Assembly: GCA_050944455.1 (NCBI GenBank)
Contig: JBMNRC010000013.1
Span: 20,367 to 84,366 of the forward strand
Source: Anthropogastromicrobium sp050944455
GTDB taxonomy: Bacteria > Bacillota > Clostridia > Lachnospirales > Lachnospiraceae
DNA: 64,000 bases
Direction: 5' to 3'
A model generated the notes under the pieces. That model did no database searches, had not been told where the DNA came from, and saw only the letters and a program-made list of their open reading frames with translations. Both the position numbers and the translations under genes were made by a program. Position 1 is the stretch's first letter. The number at the start of each line of letters is the position of its first letter. Shown here piece after piece: positions 51,901 to 58,161 of this stretch.

Positions 51901-52130
51901 GCCGAAGCCGCGTCACGGTAAACGTCGATCAGGGCGTTTTTATCATAGCCGTAATCATTTTCATACAGAAGTGTCGCCCCGTCCGCGCCGCTTGTCACAG
52001 TCGTGTTGATCCCCAGCGCGCGGTTGATGTTCTCGTCGTACTGGAAGCTCAGGGTTGTGCCCGCGGTCGCCACTGCCAGCAGGAAGGCACTGAGTGCGGT
52101 CAGCCCCTTAAAGATCTGTACTTTTTTCAT
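48912..52130 (-). CDS. Domain-swapped GH3-like glycosidase with two membrane anchors
   Basis: 1072 residues from the ATG at 52130 (GAAAGGAGAAAGC site). Order: helix 10-28; GH3 C-terminal type domain at about 75-410 with GRQTGEGSD (202-210), the loop that carries the acid/base Glu; a fibronectin-like segment 430-525; a low-complexity linker; GH3 N-terminal barrel at about 690-945 with GRTGQYYSED, AKHFTTND and REEWGFEGHVTSDGY, where the Asp of SDG is the likely nucleophile; helix 975-997; basic/Ala-rich cytoplasmic tail. C-domain before N-domain occurs in some ruminal beta-glucosidases. The catalytic part should face outward with both ends inside. Substrate unknown. Confidence 0.88.
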   Translation of the reverse strand: MKKVQIFKGLTALSAFLLAVATAGTTLSFQYDENINRALGINTTVTSGADGATLLYENDYGYDKNALIDVYRDAASAIQQIGEESAVLLKNDDGALPLAHDAKIAIFGKAATDSVIYSTTTDSRMTAMTFIEAMQDEFGADNVYDAATVESSGDSGGFGPGMGTGVTSGDGSSAGLENSLDTYTAKESEFSEYGDAAVVVFGRQTGEGSDLYQYSQDETYDDGSPRRYLDLSAEEEDLISYLKDEKDKGVFDRIIVLIAGDFSIEMNFLEEYDVDAAVWAGSEGAYGVNGLVNVLSGDVNPSGRLVDTIAANSTSAPASVYAGHEGTLSYTNAQDVIDANPLVNSSDGDQIIWYNIYAEGIYVGYKYYETRYEDTVLGQGSASGEAGSSTGSGWNYADEVNYPFGYGSSYTTFTEELQDVTFDEEDDSYTVTVKVTNTGDVSGKDVVEVYAQTPYGDYEKENLVEKASVSLMGFAKTQELAAGDSETVTVSVPRYFLASYDQYAAKGYILSSGDYYLSVGKNAHDALNNILAAKGYSSADGMTAVGNNNESADGSADNVYTWNQAELHTDSYKNSPYTGVEVTNQFDFTDLNYYSDDSVTYDFTYMTRSDWEGTFPEQVQLTASDAIISSVSNYGDTVVTIPEDQPDYDSFTQGADNGIVLSDMIGVDFDDDETWDKFLDEFTIEEMANLITDNMNVQAVDRLGVAGMRRTDDDYQAGGSVRWPSHPTTTRTWNTELVAKRGELEGVTMQLNDYDEVWWGSANMHRTPFLGRTGQYYSEDANLDYLVGYVEAQAVQEVGGTLCAKHFTTNDQETHRQGLTSFMTEQALREIYLRAFEGGFQGSAMSTMNALNRQGTMLAKNNYAMNITVLREEWGFEGHVTSDGYVDLGYFNNAVEEIVSGMDYSCCDSNGNTAKILLEELTEDTGSEYYHSGYVLQALRRAAKDNLNVMLHGWRMNSLSGDVTITHIVPTWEKALMGVDLALAILTILFLILAILKNPEKYRSFRKVEAKTAKTMNADAADMPKAAETSEAVKTQDAPRNGGAAKSGGPAETAGEAEKADIVKKNKNAKDN

Positions 52131-52210
52131 TTTGCTTTCTCCTTTCAGAAACCCGCCCCTTGTGTCCGGCGCGTGTCAGCCTGTACGCTGCAGTCATACA
52201 GGTTTGCGCC

Positions 52211-52232
52211 ACGGTTGTTCTACGGTTGTTCT
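52211..52232. repeat. 11-base tandem direct repeat upstream of the GH3 gene
   Basis: ACGGTTGTTCT occurs twice head-to-tail (52211-52221 and 52222-52232), about 80 bases before the GH3 ATG on the minus strand. It resembles a LytTR half-site (ACxGTT core) and a LytTR regulator is encoded next door, but the spacing is shorter than usual. Confidence 0.6.
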
Positions 52233-52253
52233 GATAGCTGAAGAATAGCAAAA

Positions 52254-52289
52254 AACAGGCTATGCAAACCATTTTCTGCATAACCTGTT
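52254..52289 (-). terminator. Terminator of the LytTR two-component operon
   Basis: AACAGG-TATGCA arms (52254-52266) pair with TGCATA-CCTGTT (52277-52289) with one mismatch; on the minus strand TTTTTTG follows. It separates the two-component genes from the GH3 operon. The remaining gap to 52462 shows nothing recognisable. Confidence 0.75.
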
Positions 52290-52462
52290 CAAAAAACGCC
52301 ATATCCGGTAATTCAGGGATTCCGCGGGCAGCGGTGACACCACACGGGCAGGCACCGGGCATCTGCGGCAGGACGGATGAATCCGCGCGTAACGCTCCGT
52401 GGCGCGCTTTTCAGGAATCTTTCAGGGAGAAGGACCGGCAGGACCGAAAGGCCTCCTCGCAT

Positions 52463-53788
52463 TCAGGCCGGGGTATCCGTCCCAGCGTCTCTGGCGGGAA
52501 GAAGGATGGTCAGCGTCACGATCTCGTCCTCCTGCCCGAAGTGCATCTCGCCCCCGTACTTTTCCACCAGCATCTTCATGCTGCGCATGCCGAAGCCGTG
52601 GTTCTGCGGGTCGCTCTTGGTGGTCGCCAGAAGGCCGTCCACCACTTTCACCGGCTCCCGGCAGTAGTTCTGCAGGATCACGGTGTAGAGATCGCCGCTG
52701 CGGTGGATGGTCAGTGAAATCTGCTTCTGGTCCGGGTTCTCCAGCTTTTCCGTGGCTTCCATCGCGTTCTCGATCGCGTTGCCGAACAGCGCGTACAGAT
52801 CGCCCGGCGCAATATAGTTCAGGCCCGACCCTTCCGCCATGCAGGTAAAGCCGATGCCCTTCTCCCGGCAGGCGATGCTCTTCTCGGTCAGGATCACGTC
52901 CAGCGCTTCATTCGACGTGCGCACCGTATTGTCGTACTCGTTCACGACCTGTTCCATCTCGTCGAGAACCTGCGGGCTCACCGTCTCCTGCCGGCGGAAT
53001 TTCCTGATCTGGTGGCGCAGGTCATGCGCCTTGATATTCACCAGGTCGATGCTGCTTTTGCTGATCTCGTACTGCCGGTGTTCCTGCGCGAGCAGGGAGG
53101 AAACCGTATCCCGGTCCCTGAGATAGCCCATGTACCGGTAGATGCTGTACTGATACAGAAGGCCGAGCACCGAGCAAAGAATCATCGCCGCGTGGAAGGC
53201 CGGCGAAGTGTCGCCCATCAGGTTGATCACCATGCAGATCAGGCACATGATGATGAGAACCGGCAGCACCGTCCGGTAATTCAGGCGGTTCAGCGTGTAC
53301 GAGTCGATCCTGCGGTAGAACAGCAGCCACACCGGCAGCAGGAAGCAGAACAGAACCAGGTAATGCATCCCGTAGGCAGGCAGGCTGATGCCGTCGATGA
53401 CCGGCAGCAGGCTCTCCCCGTGGGAACTCATGTTCTGGATCAGCCAGGTTCCAGCGCCGATGTAGACGGCGCTCCACCAGCTGATCTCGACGCAGAATTT
53501 CAGGGCCGCCAGAACTGCGAGGAAAGTCAGGATAAATCCGCTCATCGAGAGCAGGCCCTGCGCCACGCTCTCCCCGGGGCTGAGTCCCGCGCCGAGCGCG
53601 GGCATTCCTCTCAGGATGCCGGAGACCCGGTCCCACACCACAGAAAAAGCAATGCACCCGGCAACGGCCGCGATGACGCGCAGGGCGCCGCGCTTTCTTT
53701 TCGGGATCCTGCAGACGGCCGCGAAGCCGATTGCCAGAAGGTCTGTCGTAAAAAGACACTCAAACAGAAAATTGACGAAAACGCGCAT
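52463..53788 (-). CDS. AgrC/GHKL-type sensor histidine kinase
   Basis: 441 residues from the ATG at 53788, five bases behind GGAGG; an overlapping ATG at 53803 is possible. Six hydrophobic segments fill residues 1-210. A dimerisation region follows with His in KAHDLRHQIRKF (near 258) and a GHKL ATPase domain with N-box FGNAIENAMEA and G-box HGFGMRSMKMLVEKYGG. This is the HATPase_c_5 type of AgrC/NatK-like kinases, which often sense peptides. It follows the LytTR regulator gene directly. No agrB or precursor peptide gene was found nearby. Confidence 0.92.
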   Translation of the reverse strand: MRVFVNFLFECLFTTDLLAIGFAAVCRIPKRKRGALRVIAAVAGCIAFSVVWDRVSGILRGMPALGAGLSPGESVAQGLLSMSGFILTFLAVLAALKFCVEISWWSAVYIGAGTWLIQNMSSHGESLLPVIDGISLPAYGMHYLVLFCFLLPVWLLFYRRIDSYTLNRLNYRTVLPVLIIMCLICMVINLMGDTSPAFHAAMILCSVLGLLYQYSIYRYMGYLRDRDTVSSLLAQEHRQYEISKSSIDLVNIKAHDLRHQIRKFRRQETVSPQVLDEMEQVVNEYDNTVRTSNEALDVILTEKSIACREKGIGFTCMAEGSGLNYIAPGDLYALFGNAIENAMEATEKLENPDQKQISLTIHRSGDLYTVILQNYCREPVKVVDGLLATTKSDPQNHGFGMRSMKMLVEKYGGEMHFGQEDEIVTLTILLPARDAGTDTPA

Positions 53789-53799
53789 CACAGCCTCCA

Positions 53800-54519
53800 T
53801 CATCCGGCCTGCCCGCCGAGGTAGCGGGACAGCCGGTTCATGAACTCCTTTTTCCGGCTCCGGCTGATCGGCAGTTTCTCGCCTTCCACACAGACGTCGT
53901 TTCCCGAAACCCCGGTCACCTGCGCGAGATTGACCAGATACGCGTAATGGCACCGGTAAAACTGATCGCTGTCCAGTTCCTGCTCCACCGCTTTGAGCGA
54001 TCCCGGCGCCTGGATGGTCTCTCCCCGAAGATGGAAAAACAGGTCGTGAGCCCGCACTTCCACGTAATAAACCGCCGACTGCTTCACATACCGCGGCTCG
54101 CCGTCGCTCACGATCTCCAGCAGCGGGTCTTCGTGATGCAGGTTCTGCGCGGCCTGCAGCGCCCGCGTGATCTTGAGCTTCAGGGAAAAATAGTTGACCG
54201 GCTTCAGGATGAAATCCAGGGCGCTCACCTCGTAGCCCTGAATCGCGTACTGCGCCAGGTTCGTCACAAAAATGAGAACCACTCTCTCGTCAACTTCCCG
54301 GATCTTCCGGCTGGCTTCCACGCCGTTCATTCCCGGCATGTCCACGTCCATGAAAATGATGTCGAACTCCCCGGCCTGGTAGGTCAGCACAAATCCGGTC
54401 ACTTTCGGGAACCACCGGGCCGTATACGGAGCCCCGGATTCCTCCTGGTACTTTCTGAGGCAGGACAGGAGTCTGTCGGCGTCCTCTCTGTCGTCCTCCA
54501 CAATCGCAATGTTCAGCAT
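53800..54519 (-). CDS. LytTR response regulator
   Basis: 239 residues from the ATG at 54519 behind CGGAGGGGGTT. Receiver: acidic pair Asp9-Asp10 in VEDD, phospho-acceptor Asp58 in FMDVDMPGMNG, Lys in ILKPVNYFSL near 106. The LytTR DNA-binding domain spans about 140-235 (RYVKQSAVYYVEVRAHDLFFH; FYRCHYAYLVNL; LPISRSRKKEF). It should bind direct repeats near target promoters after phosphorylation by the kinase encoded 11 bases downstream. The GH3 operon behind it is a likely target, by position only. Confidence 0.94.
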   Translation of the reverse strand: MLNIAIVEDDREDADRLLSCLRKYQEESGAPYTARWFPKVTGFVLTYQAGEFDIIFMDVDMPGMNGVEASRKIREVDERVVLIFVTNLAQYAIQGYEVSALDFILKPVNYFSLKLKITRALQAAQNLHHEDPLLEIVSDGEPRYVKQSAVYYVEVRAHDLFFHLRGETIQAPGSLKAVEQELDSDQFYRCHYAYLVNLAQVTGVSGNDVCVEGEKLPISRSRKKEFMNRLSRYLGGQAG

Positions 54520-54596
54520 AACCCCCTCCGGCAAATCTGCTGAGATCATTTTATCAATTTTGCACGAAAAATGGAACCGGACGCGGGGAAATTTTG

Positions 54597-54690
54597 GATG
54601 GTGGGAAAAGTGAGGCCGGGGCAGAGCAGGATGGTGAAAAAGGCGACGACAGAGTGCAGGATGGTGAAAAAGGCGGCAGACAGAGTGCAG
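54597..54690. repeat. Degenerate 30-base tandem repeat
   Basis: GCAGGATGGTGAAAAAGGCG occurs at 54626 and 54656, a 30-base period, with a diverged copy near 54597. It lies upstream of the LytTR operon, whose promoter is not clear; TAAAAT at about 54550 is the best -10. Confidence 0.7.
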
Positions 54691-54753
54691 CGCGGGGTTC
54701 CCTCCCCGGTATCATGCGGAAGCAGAACGGACTCCGGATTCCCCGGCATGATG

Positions 54754-54769
54754 TTCTATTATAATAGAA
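54754..54769. promoter_or_regulatory. AT-rich 16-base perfect palindrome
   Basis: TTCTATTATAATAGAA is a perfect inverted repeat containing a TATAAT in GC-rich surroundings, between the LytTR operon and the Hsp20 terminator. It could be an operator or a -10 region; no good -35 is seen. Confidence 0.4.
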
Positions 54770-54821
54770 TGATTTATAGGATTAACTCCGCGGCACAGAC
54801 GCGGTACAGCGCAAAAAATAA

Positions 54822-54857
54822 GCCCCGGAGATTCTGACTGCTCAGAATCTCCGGGGC
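54822..54857 (-). terminator. Terminator of the Hsp20 operon
   Basis: A perfect 16-base stem (54822-54837 with 54842-54857) around CTGC is followed on the minus strand by TTATTTTTTG. It lies 65 bases behind the second Hsp20 gene. Confidence 0.93.
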
Positions 54858-54921
54858 CGGGACCCGGGTCAGCGCCGGTTCCGGCGGGCGCCTTCACGCC
54901 CGGCCGGACTTCCGTCCGCTG

Positions 54922-55356
54922 TCAGCCTTCAATGGCAATTCTGTTGTTCTTGTCGTCAATGACCTGCTGGTCCTTCTTCGGAACCGTGAGGGTCAGCACG
55001 CCATCCTGGTATTTCGCGTGGATGTCTTCCTGCTTCATATCCTTGCCGACATAGAAGCTGCGGCTCGAAGAGCCCTCGAAATGCTCTCTGCGGATATATC
55101 TGCCTTCGGCGTTCTTCTCATCCTTGTCGTTCCTGCGGCTGGCCGCAACGGTCAGATAGCCGTCCTTCAGGGAAACGCTGATATTCTCTTTCTTCATGCC
55201 CGGAAGATCAACGGCAATTTCGTAATTGTCCTTGTTCTCCTTAATATCCGTGTTCATATTCGCACCGCTGAAAAACTCACCCCTGAACAGGTCTTCAGGC
55301 GTCCATTCGGTAATCTCATCAAAAGGATTCTCAAGTACATCCGGCATAAACATCAT
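54922..55356 (-). CDS. Hsp20/alpha-crystallin small heat shock protein (second copy)
   Basis: 144 residues from the ATG at 55356 behind GGAGAATTTATT. The alpha-crystallin domain spans about 35-135: ENKDNYEIAVDLPGMKKENISV at its start, GYLTVAASR, and GVLTLTVPK near 125; the C-terminal IAIEG provides the usual I-x-I type contact. It binds unfolding proteins in the cytoplasm. It is downstream of another Hsp20 gene (55624-56109), 267 bases apart, and probably shares its CIRCE-controlled promoter. Confidence 0.95.
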   Translation of the reverse strand: MMFMPDVLENPFDEITEWTPEDLFRGEFFSGANMNTDIKENKDNYEIAVDLPGMKKENISVSLKDGYLTVAASRRNDKDEKNAEGRYIRREHFEGSSSRSFYVGKDMKQEDIHAKYQDGVLTLTVPKKDQQVIDDKNNRIAIEG

Positions 55357-55584
55357 AATAAATTCTCCTTCCAGTCAAAAGCCGATCGGCCGCAAAGCTG
55401 ATACCGCACCGCCGGCCGGCGGTTTATTCTAAACCAATCTCTGGCAAAATTCTTGCTTCTTGCGCCGCCGGCTCCGGTGAGCCGGCGGCTCGCGCACCGG
55501 ATTGCTGCCGGTGCGGATACGGGGTTTCGGCGAACCAGCCGCGGCTTCGCTCATATCTGCTCAGCCGCTGGCCGCGTCCGCGTT

Positions 55585-55650
55585 ACTCGATCGCGATTGG
55601 GTTCTGCGATTCGATCTTCTTCGTTACTCGATTGCGATCGTGTTCTGCGA
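55585..55650. repeat. Short duplication at the 3' end of the first Hsp20 gene
   Basis: A segment starting GTTACTCGAT and running into TGCGATTCGATCTTCTT occurs at about 55582-55623 and again, nearly identical, at 55622-55664, where it encodes the Hsp20 C-terminus. The left copy is therefore a duplicated tail lying just behind the stop codon. Confidence 0.7.
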
Positions 55651-56109
55651 TTCGATCTTCTTCTGATCCATCTTCGGGATGGAAATCTTCAGGATACCAT
55701 GCTCGAACTTTGCGTGGATATCGGAGTTCTTCACATCCTCGCCGACGTAGAAGGTTCTCTCGCAGGCGCCCATGAATCTTTCGCGGCGGATATATCTGCC
55801 GTTCTTCTCGGCTTCGTCAGCCTTGTCTTTGTTATCGCTGGACTTCTCCGCGTGAATGGTCAGGTTGCCGTTTTCCAGGCTGATCGTCACCTCATCCTTG
55901 CTGAAGCCGGGCAGATCCATCTCCAGCTCATAGCTGTGATCGGTCTCGCGGACATCGGTCTTCATCAGGTTCCTGCCGTGGCGGCCGAATACCCTGCGGT
56001 TCATCTTGTTCTCTTCGCGCTCTTCCTCATTGGCAATGCGGTCAAGCTCGTCCATATCGTCCATCATATCATCCAGTAAACTCTCTCCCAAAATGCTCGG
56101 TACTAACAT
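55624..56109 (-). CDS. Hsp20/alpha-crystallin small heat shock protein (first copy)
   Basis: 161 residues from the ATG at 56109 behind AAAGGAGCATG. The N-terminus (MLVPSILGESLLDDMMDDMDEL) is acidic; the alpha-crystallin domain lies at about 50-150 with SYELEMDLPGFSKDEVTISL, GNLTIHAEKS and GILKISIPK, and ends in an NTIAIE tail like its neighbour. A region at 55560-55623 behind the gene repeats part of its own 3' end (GTTACTCGAT(C/T)GCGAT twice), a small local duplication. The gene is first in the operon below the CIRCE-overlapped promoter at 56340-56382. Confidence 0.95.
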   Translation of the reverse strand: MLVPSILGESLLDDMMDDMDELDRIANEEEREENKMNRRVFGRHGRNLMKTDVRETDHSYELEMDLPGFSKDEVTISLENGNLTIHAEKSSDNKDKADEAEKNGRYIRRERFMGACERTFYVGEDVKNSDIHAKFEHGILKISIPKMDQKKIESQNTIAIE

Positions 56110-56339
56110 AATACATGCTCCTTTCAGATCTTCTCTTTACGCGTCCCGGGCCGCCGTTCTGTCCGGCTGTCCGCCGCGGTTCTTCTGATTTTCGGGCTCC
56201 TGCCCGCCGGAGGAATGCTCCTGAGCAAAGTCGGGGAAAATTCCGGGAATCCAGTTCCCGTGAACTTCCGGGTCAGACCTCAGAGCCTCCGGGATTTCTC
56301 CTTCAGGACTCTTTCTGTCCTTTCCTTTGTTCTACCCGT

Positions 56340-56368
56340 ACTATAACACTTGCTGTTAGCACTGTCAA
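56340..56368 (-). promoter_or_regulatory. Promoter of the Hsp20 operon
   Basis: TTGACA (56363-56368) and TATAGT (56340-56345) are spaced by 17 bases. The -35 box lies inside a CIRCE element, so HrcA binding would block RNA polymerase. The leader to the ATG at 56109 is about 220 bases. Confidence 0.88.
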
Positions 56369-56382
56369 GAGGTGAGTGCTAA
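56356..56382 (-). promoter_or_regulatory. CIRCE operator (HrcA binding site)
   Basis: TTAGCACTG (56356-56364), nine bases, then GAGTGCTAA (56374-56382). This matches the TTAGCACTC-N9-GAGTGCTAA consensus at 17 of 18 positions. It overlaps the -35 box of the Hsp20 promoter. hrcA itself is not in the window. Confidence 0.92.
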
Positions 56383-56665
56383 TTTTTTCAAATTTTTTTT
56401 GATTTTTTTGATTTTCGTTCCATAAAAGAAAAGCGCACCGGCATAGTCAGGATGCCGATACGCTTTTCCCATCCACAGATATTAGTATTGAACTGCCTTT
56501 TGACTTCCCGCAGTTGAACCATCCTGGCCGGGACTTCCCTCCCGGCTCCTCGGTCTTCTGCTCTTCTGCTCTCACATTCTTCCGGCATCTTTCCCGCGCG
56601 AAAACGGCAGCTCTGCAGGCGCAGGGCACGCCCGCGGGGGCCCCGCCGCGCTCAGTATTCCCTGC
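56383..56665. other. Gap between CIRCE and the MFS gene
   Basis: It begins with T-rich sequence (56383-56413) and contains the MFS terminator (56429-56467). The frames at 56388-56629 have no family features and no good ribosome site; I do not call them. Confidence 0.4.
56429..56467 (-). terminator. Terminator of the MFS gene
   Basis: On the minus strand AAAAGCG and CGGCAT pair with ATGCCG and CGCTTTT; TTTTCTTTT follows. It lies about 200 bases behind the stop codon. Confidence 0.75.
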
Positions 56666-57886
56666 TCAGTATTCTTTCGAAAGCTTCGCGAAGCAGCAGA
56701 CAACGGCGCACACAAGGCAAAGGCAGGCGAAGATGATGAAGATCGTCTGAAGCGGCATGAAAGCCGCCATGGCGGAAGTGATCAGGGAAGTAACCGGAAT
56801 GCCTGCGCAGACGGCCGAGTTGATAATCCCGTCCACCCGGGAAAGGTAATTCTTATCCACCACCGACAGCAGGGTCACGGAAAGCCGGATATTGACAAAA
56901 GCAATAATCATTCCGGCCGCGAACGGCAGCAGGGAGGCGATCACAAAGAAAAGCCAGGAATCCCTGAGCCACCCGCCGGCCAGCCAGGCCAGATAGTACA
57001 ACGCGCAGGCAAGGTAGGTTTCGATGATCAGGCGCTTCAGCCACGTTTTGTGCTCGATCCATTTCCGGTATACAGCCGCCCCGATCATCATGCCGAGCGA
57101 GATGAAGACATTGAAGTAGGACAGCGCCCAGGCTCCTTTCCGGAAAACCGTCTGGCACCAGGCCGAAGACAGGGCGGAGATCGGGTTCATCAGGGCATTG
57201 AGCAGAACGGACATGACCGTGAGTGTGACGATGAAGCGGTGGCCTCTGATATAGCCGAGGCCTTCCCTGAACAGGACAAAGGTGTTCTTGCCGGCGTCAT
57301 CTTCCTTCTGCCGATAAACAAAGCGGAGCATGCTCTGCAGAAGAGCGCACATACAGAAACAGAGCGCGTCCATCAGCAGGGATACCGCAATGCCGCACAG
57401 GGAAAGAAGCGCCCCGGCGGCAGCGCTGCCGGCCAGCTGCACCAGAGAGGAAGCGCTGGTCATCAGGGACTGTCCCGCGGAATACTCTTCCTTTTTCAGG
57501 ATGGAAACATTCACCAGCGCGCCGCACGGCATCCGGAACGCTTCCGCGGTCGAAATCAGGAAGGTGGCGACGAAGATCATCCACCCCTGAATCGCGCCGG
57601 TAAAGACAAGGACGGCCAGCAGCACCACGATGGCGGCGCGGACGGCGTCCGCGAGAATCATGATCTTCTTCGGATCATGATGCACAACCCAGGCTCCGGC
57701 AAGCGGCTGGAAGAAGACGGTGGGAATAAAATTGACAGCCAGGTTCAGCGCGCTGACGGACGCGCTGTTCGTGACAGAATACGTCAGCCAGCTCAGAGTC
57801 AGGCCGTCAATCGCATCGCCGAACCGGTTGAACAGGGTGGCGGTGAACAGCCACCGGAAATTTCTGTTTTCCCTGATCAGATTCAT
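56666..57886 (-). CDS. MFS transporter (MFS_3/enterobactin-exporter-like)
   Basis: 406 residues from the ATG at 57886 behind GGAGGAGCGC. Twelve hydrophobic segments. The opening RENRNFRWLFTATLFNRFGDAIDGLTLSWLTY and the loop DPKKIMILADAVRAAIV (between helices 2 and 3) match the MFS_3 group, which holds macrolide and siderophore exporters. Substrate unknown. A palindromic region at 58034-58080 lies about 150 bases upstream and could control it. Confidence 0.9.
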   Translation of the reverse strand: MNLIRENRNFRWLFTATLFNRFGDAIDGLTLSWLTYSVTNSASVSALNLAVNFIPTVFFQPLAGAWVVHHDPKKIMILADAVRAAIVVLLAVLVFTGAIQGWMIFVATFLISTAEAFRMPCGALVNVSILKKEEYSAGQSLMTSASSLVQLAGSAAAGALLSLCGIAVSLLMDALCFCMCALLQSMLRFVYRQKEDDAGKNTFVLFREGLGYIRGHRFIVTLTVMSVLLNALMNPISALSSAWCQTVFRKGAWALSYFNVFISLGMMIGAAVYRKWIEHKTWLKRLIIETYLACALYYLAWLAGGWLRDSWLFFVIASLLPFAAGMIIAFVNIRLSVTLLSVVDKNYLSRVDGIINSAVCAGIPVTSLITSAMAAFMPLQTIFIIFACLCLVCAVVCCFAKLSKEY

Positions 57887-57907
57887 GCGCTCCTCCGTTG
57901 ATATACT

Positions 57908-57927
57908 CCCCCGGTTGAAGCCGTGGG
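57908..57927. other. Short imperfect hairpin resembling an IS200/IS605 end
   Basis: CCCCCGG-TTGAAG-CCGTGGG pairs with one mismatch. Hairpins of this kind with CCCACGGCTT words occur at ends of IS200/IS605 elements, but no transposase is nearby. A remnant or a coincidence. Confidence 0.2.
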
Positions 57928-58033
57928 ATTTCCCGCCTGAATTTGTTTTTTAGATGCGGAGGCAGCGCATGAGATTTCCTTATTCATCGATGCTGCGGAT
58001 ACCGCGGATCATTTTTTCATCTGAATTGCGTTT

Positions 58034-58080
58034 ATTCCATAAGTTTTTTCAATTGAGCTGATCAGCTCATCAAATGGAAT
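58034..58080. promoter_or_regulatory. Nested palindrome upstream of the MFS gene
   Basis: A perfect 16-base palindrome, TGAGCTGATCAGCTCA (58054-58069), is nested inside ATTCCAT/ATGGAAT arms (58034-58040 and 58074-58080) in AT-rich DNA. It looks like an operator for a dimeric repressor, possibly controlling the MFS gene. Confidence 0.5.
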
Positions 58081-58161
58081 TTATTAAGTTTTTCCCCGGC
58101 CGACGGACCGGGGTGATTTTCATGGGTCAGGTGAAATGCCTGACCTGGTGGATACTCCGGA

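Noticed and set aside
52131..54921. Search for an AgrD-like peptide and AgrB gene near the AgrC-like kinase
   Set aside because: No short frame with a ribosome site and precursor features, and no AgrB-like protein, was found in the surrounding gaps.
56388..56629. Small frames on the minus strand between CIRCE and the MFS gene
   Set aside because: They overlap the MFS terminator, lack good ribosome sites and show no conserved pattern.
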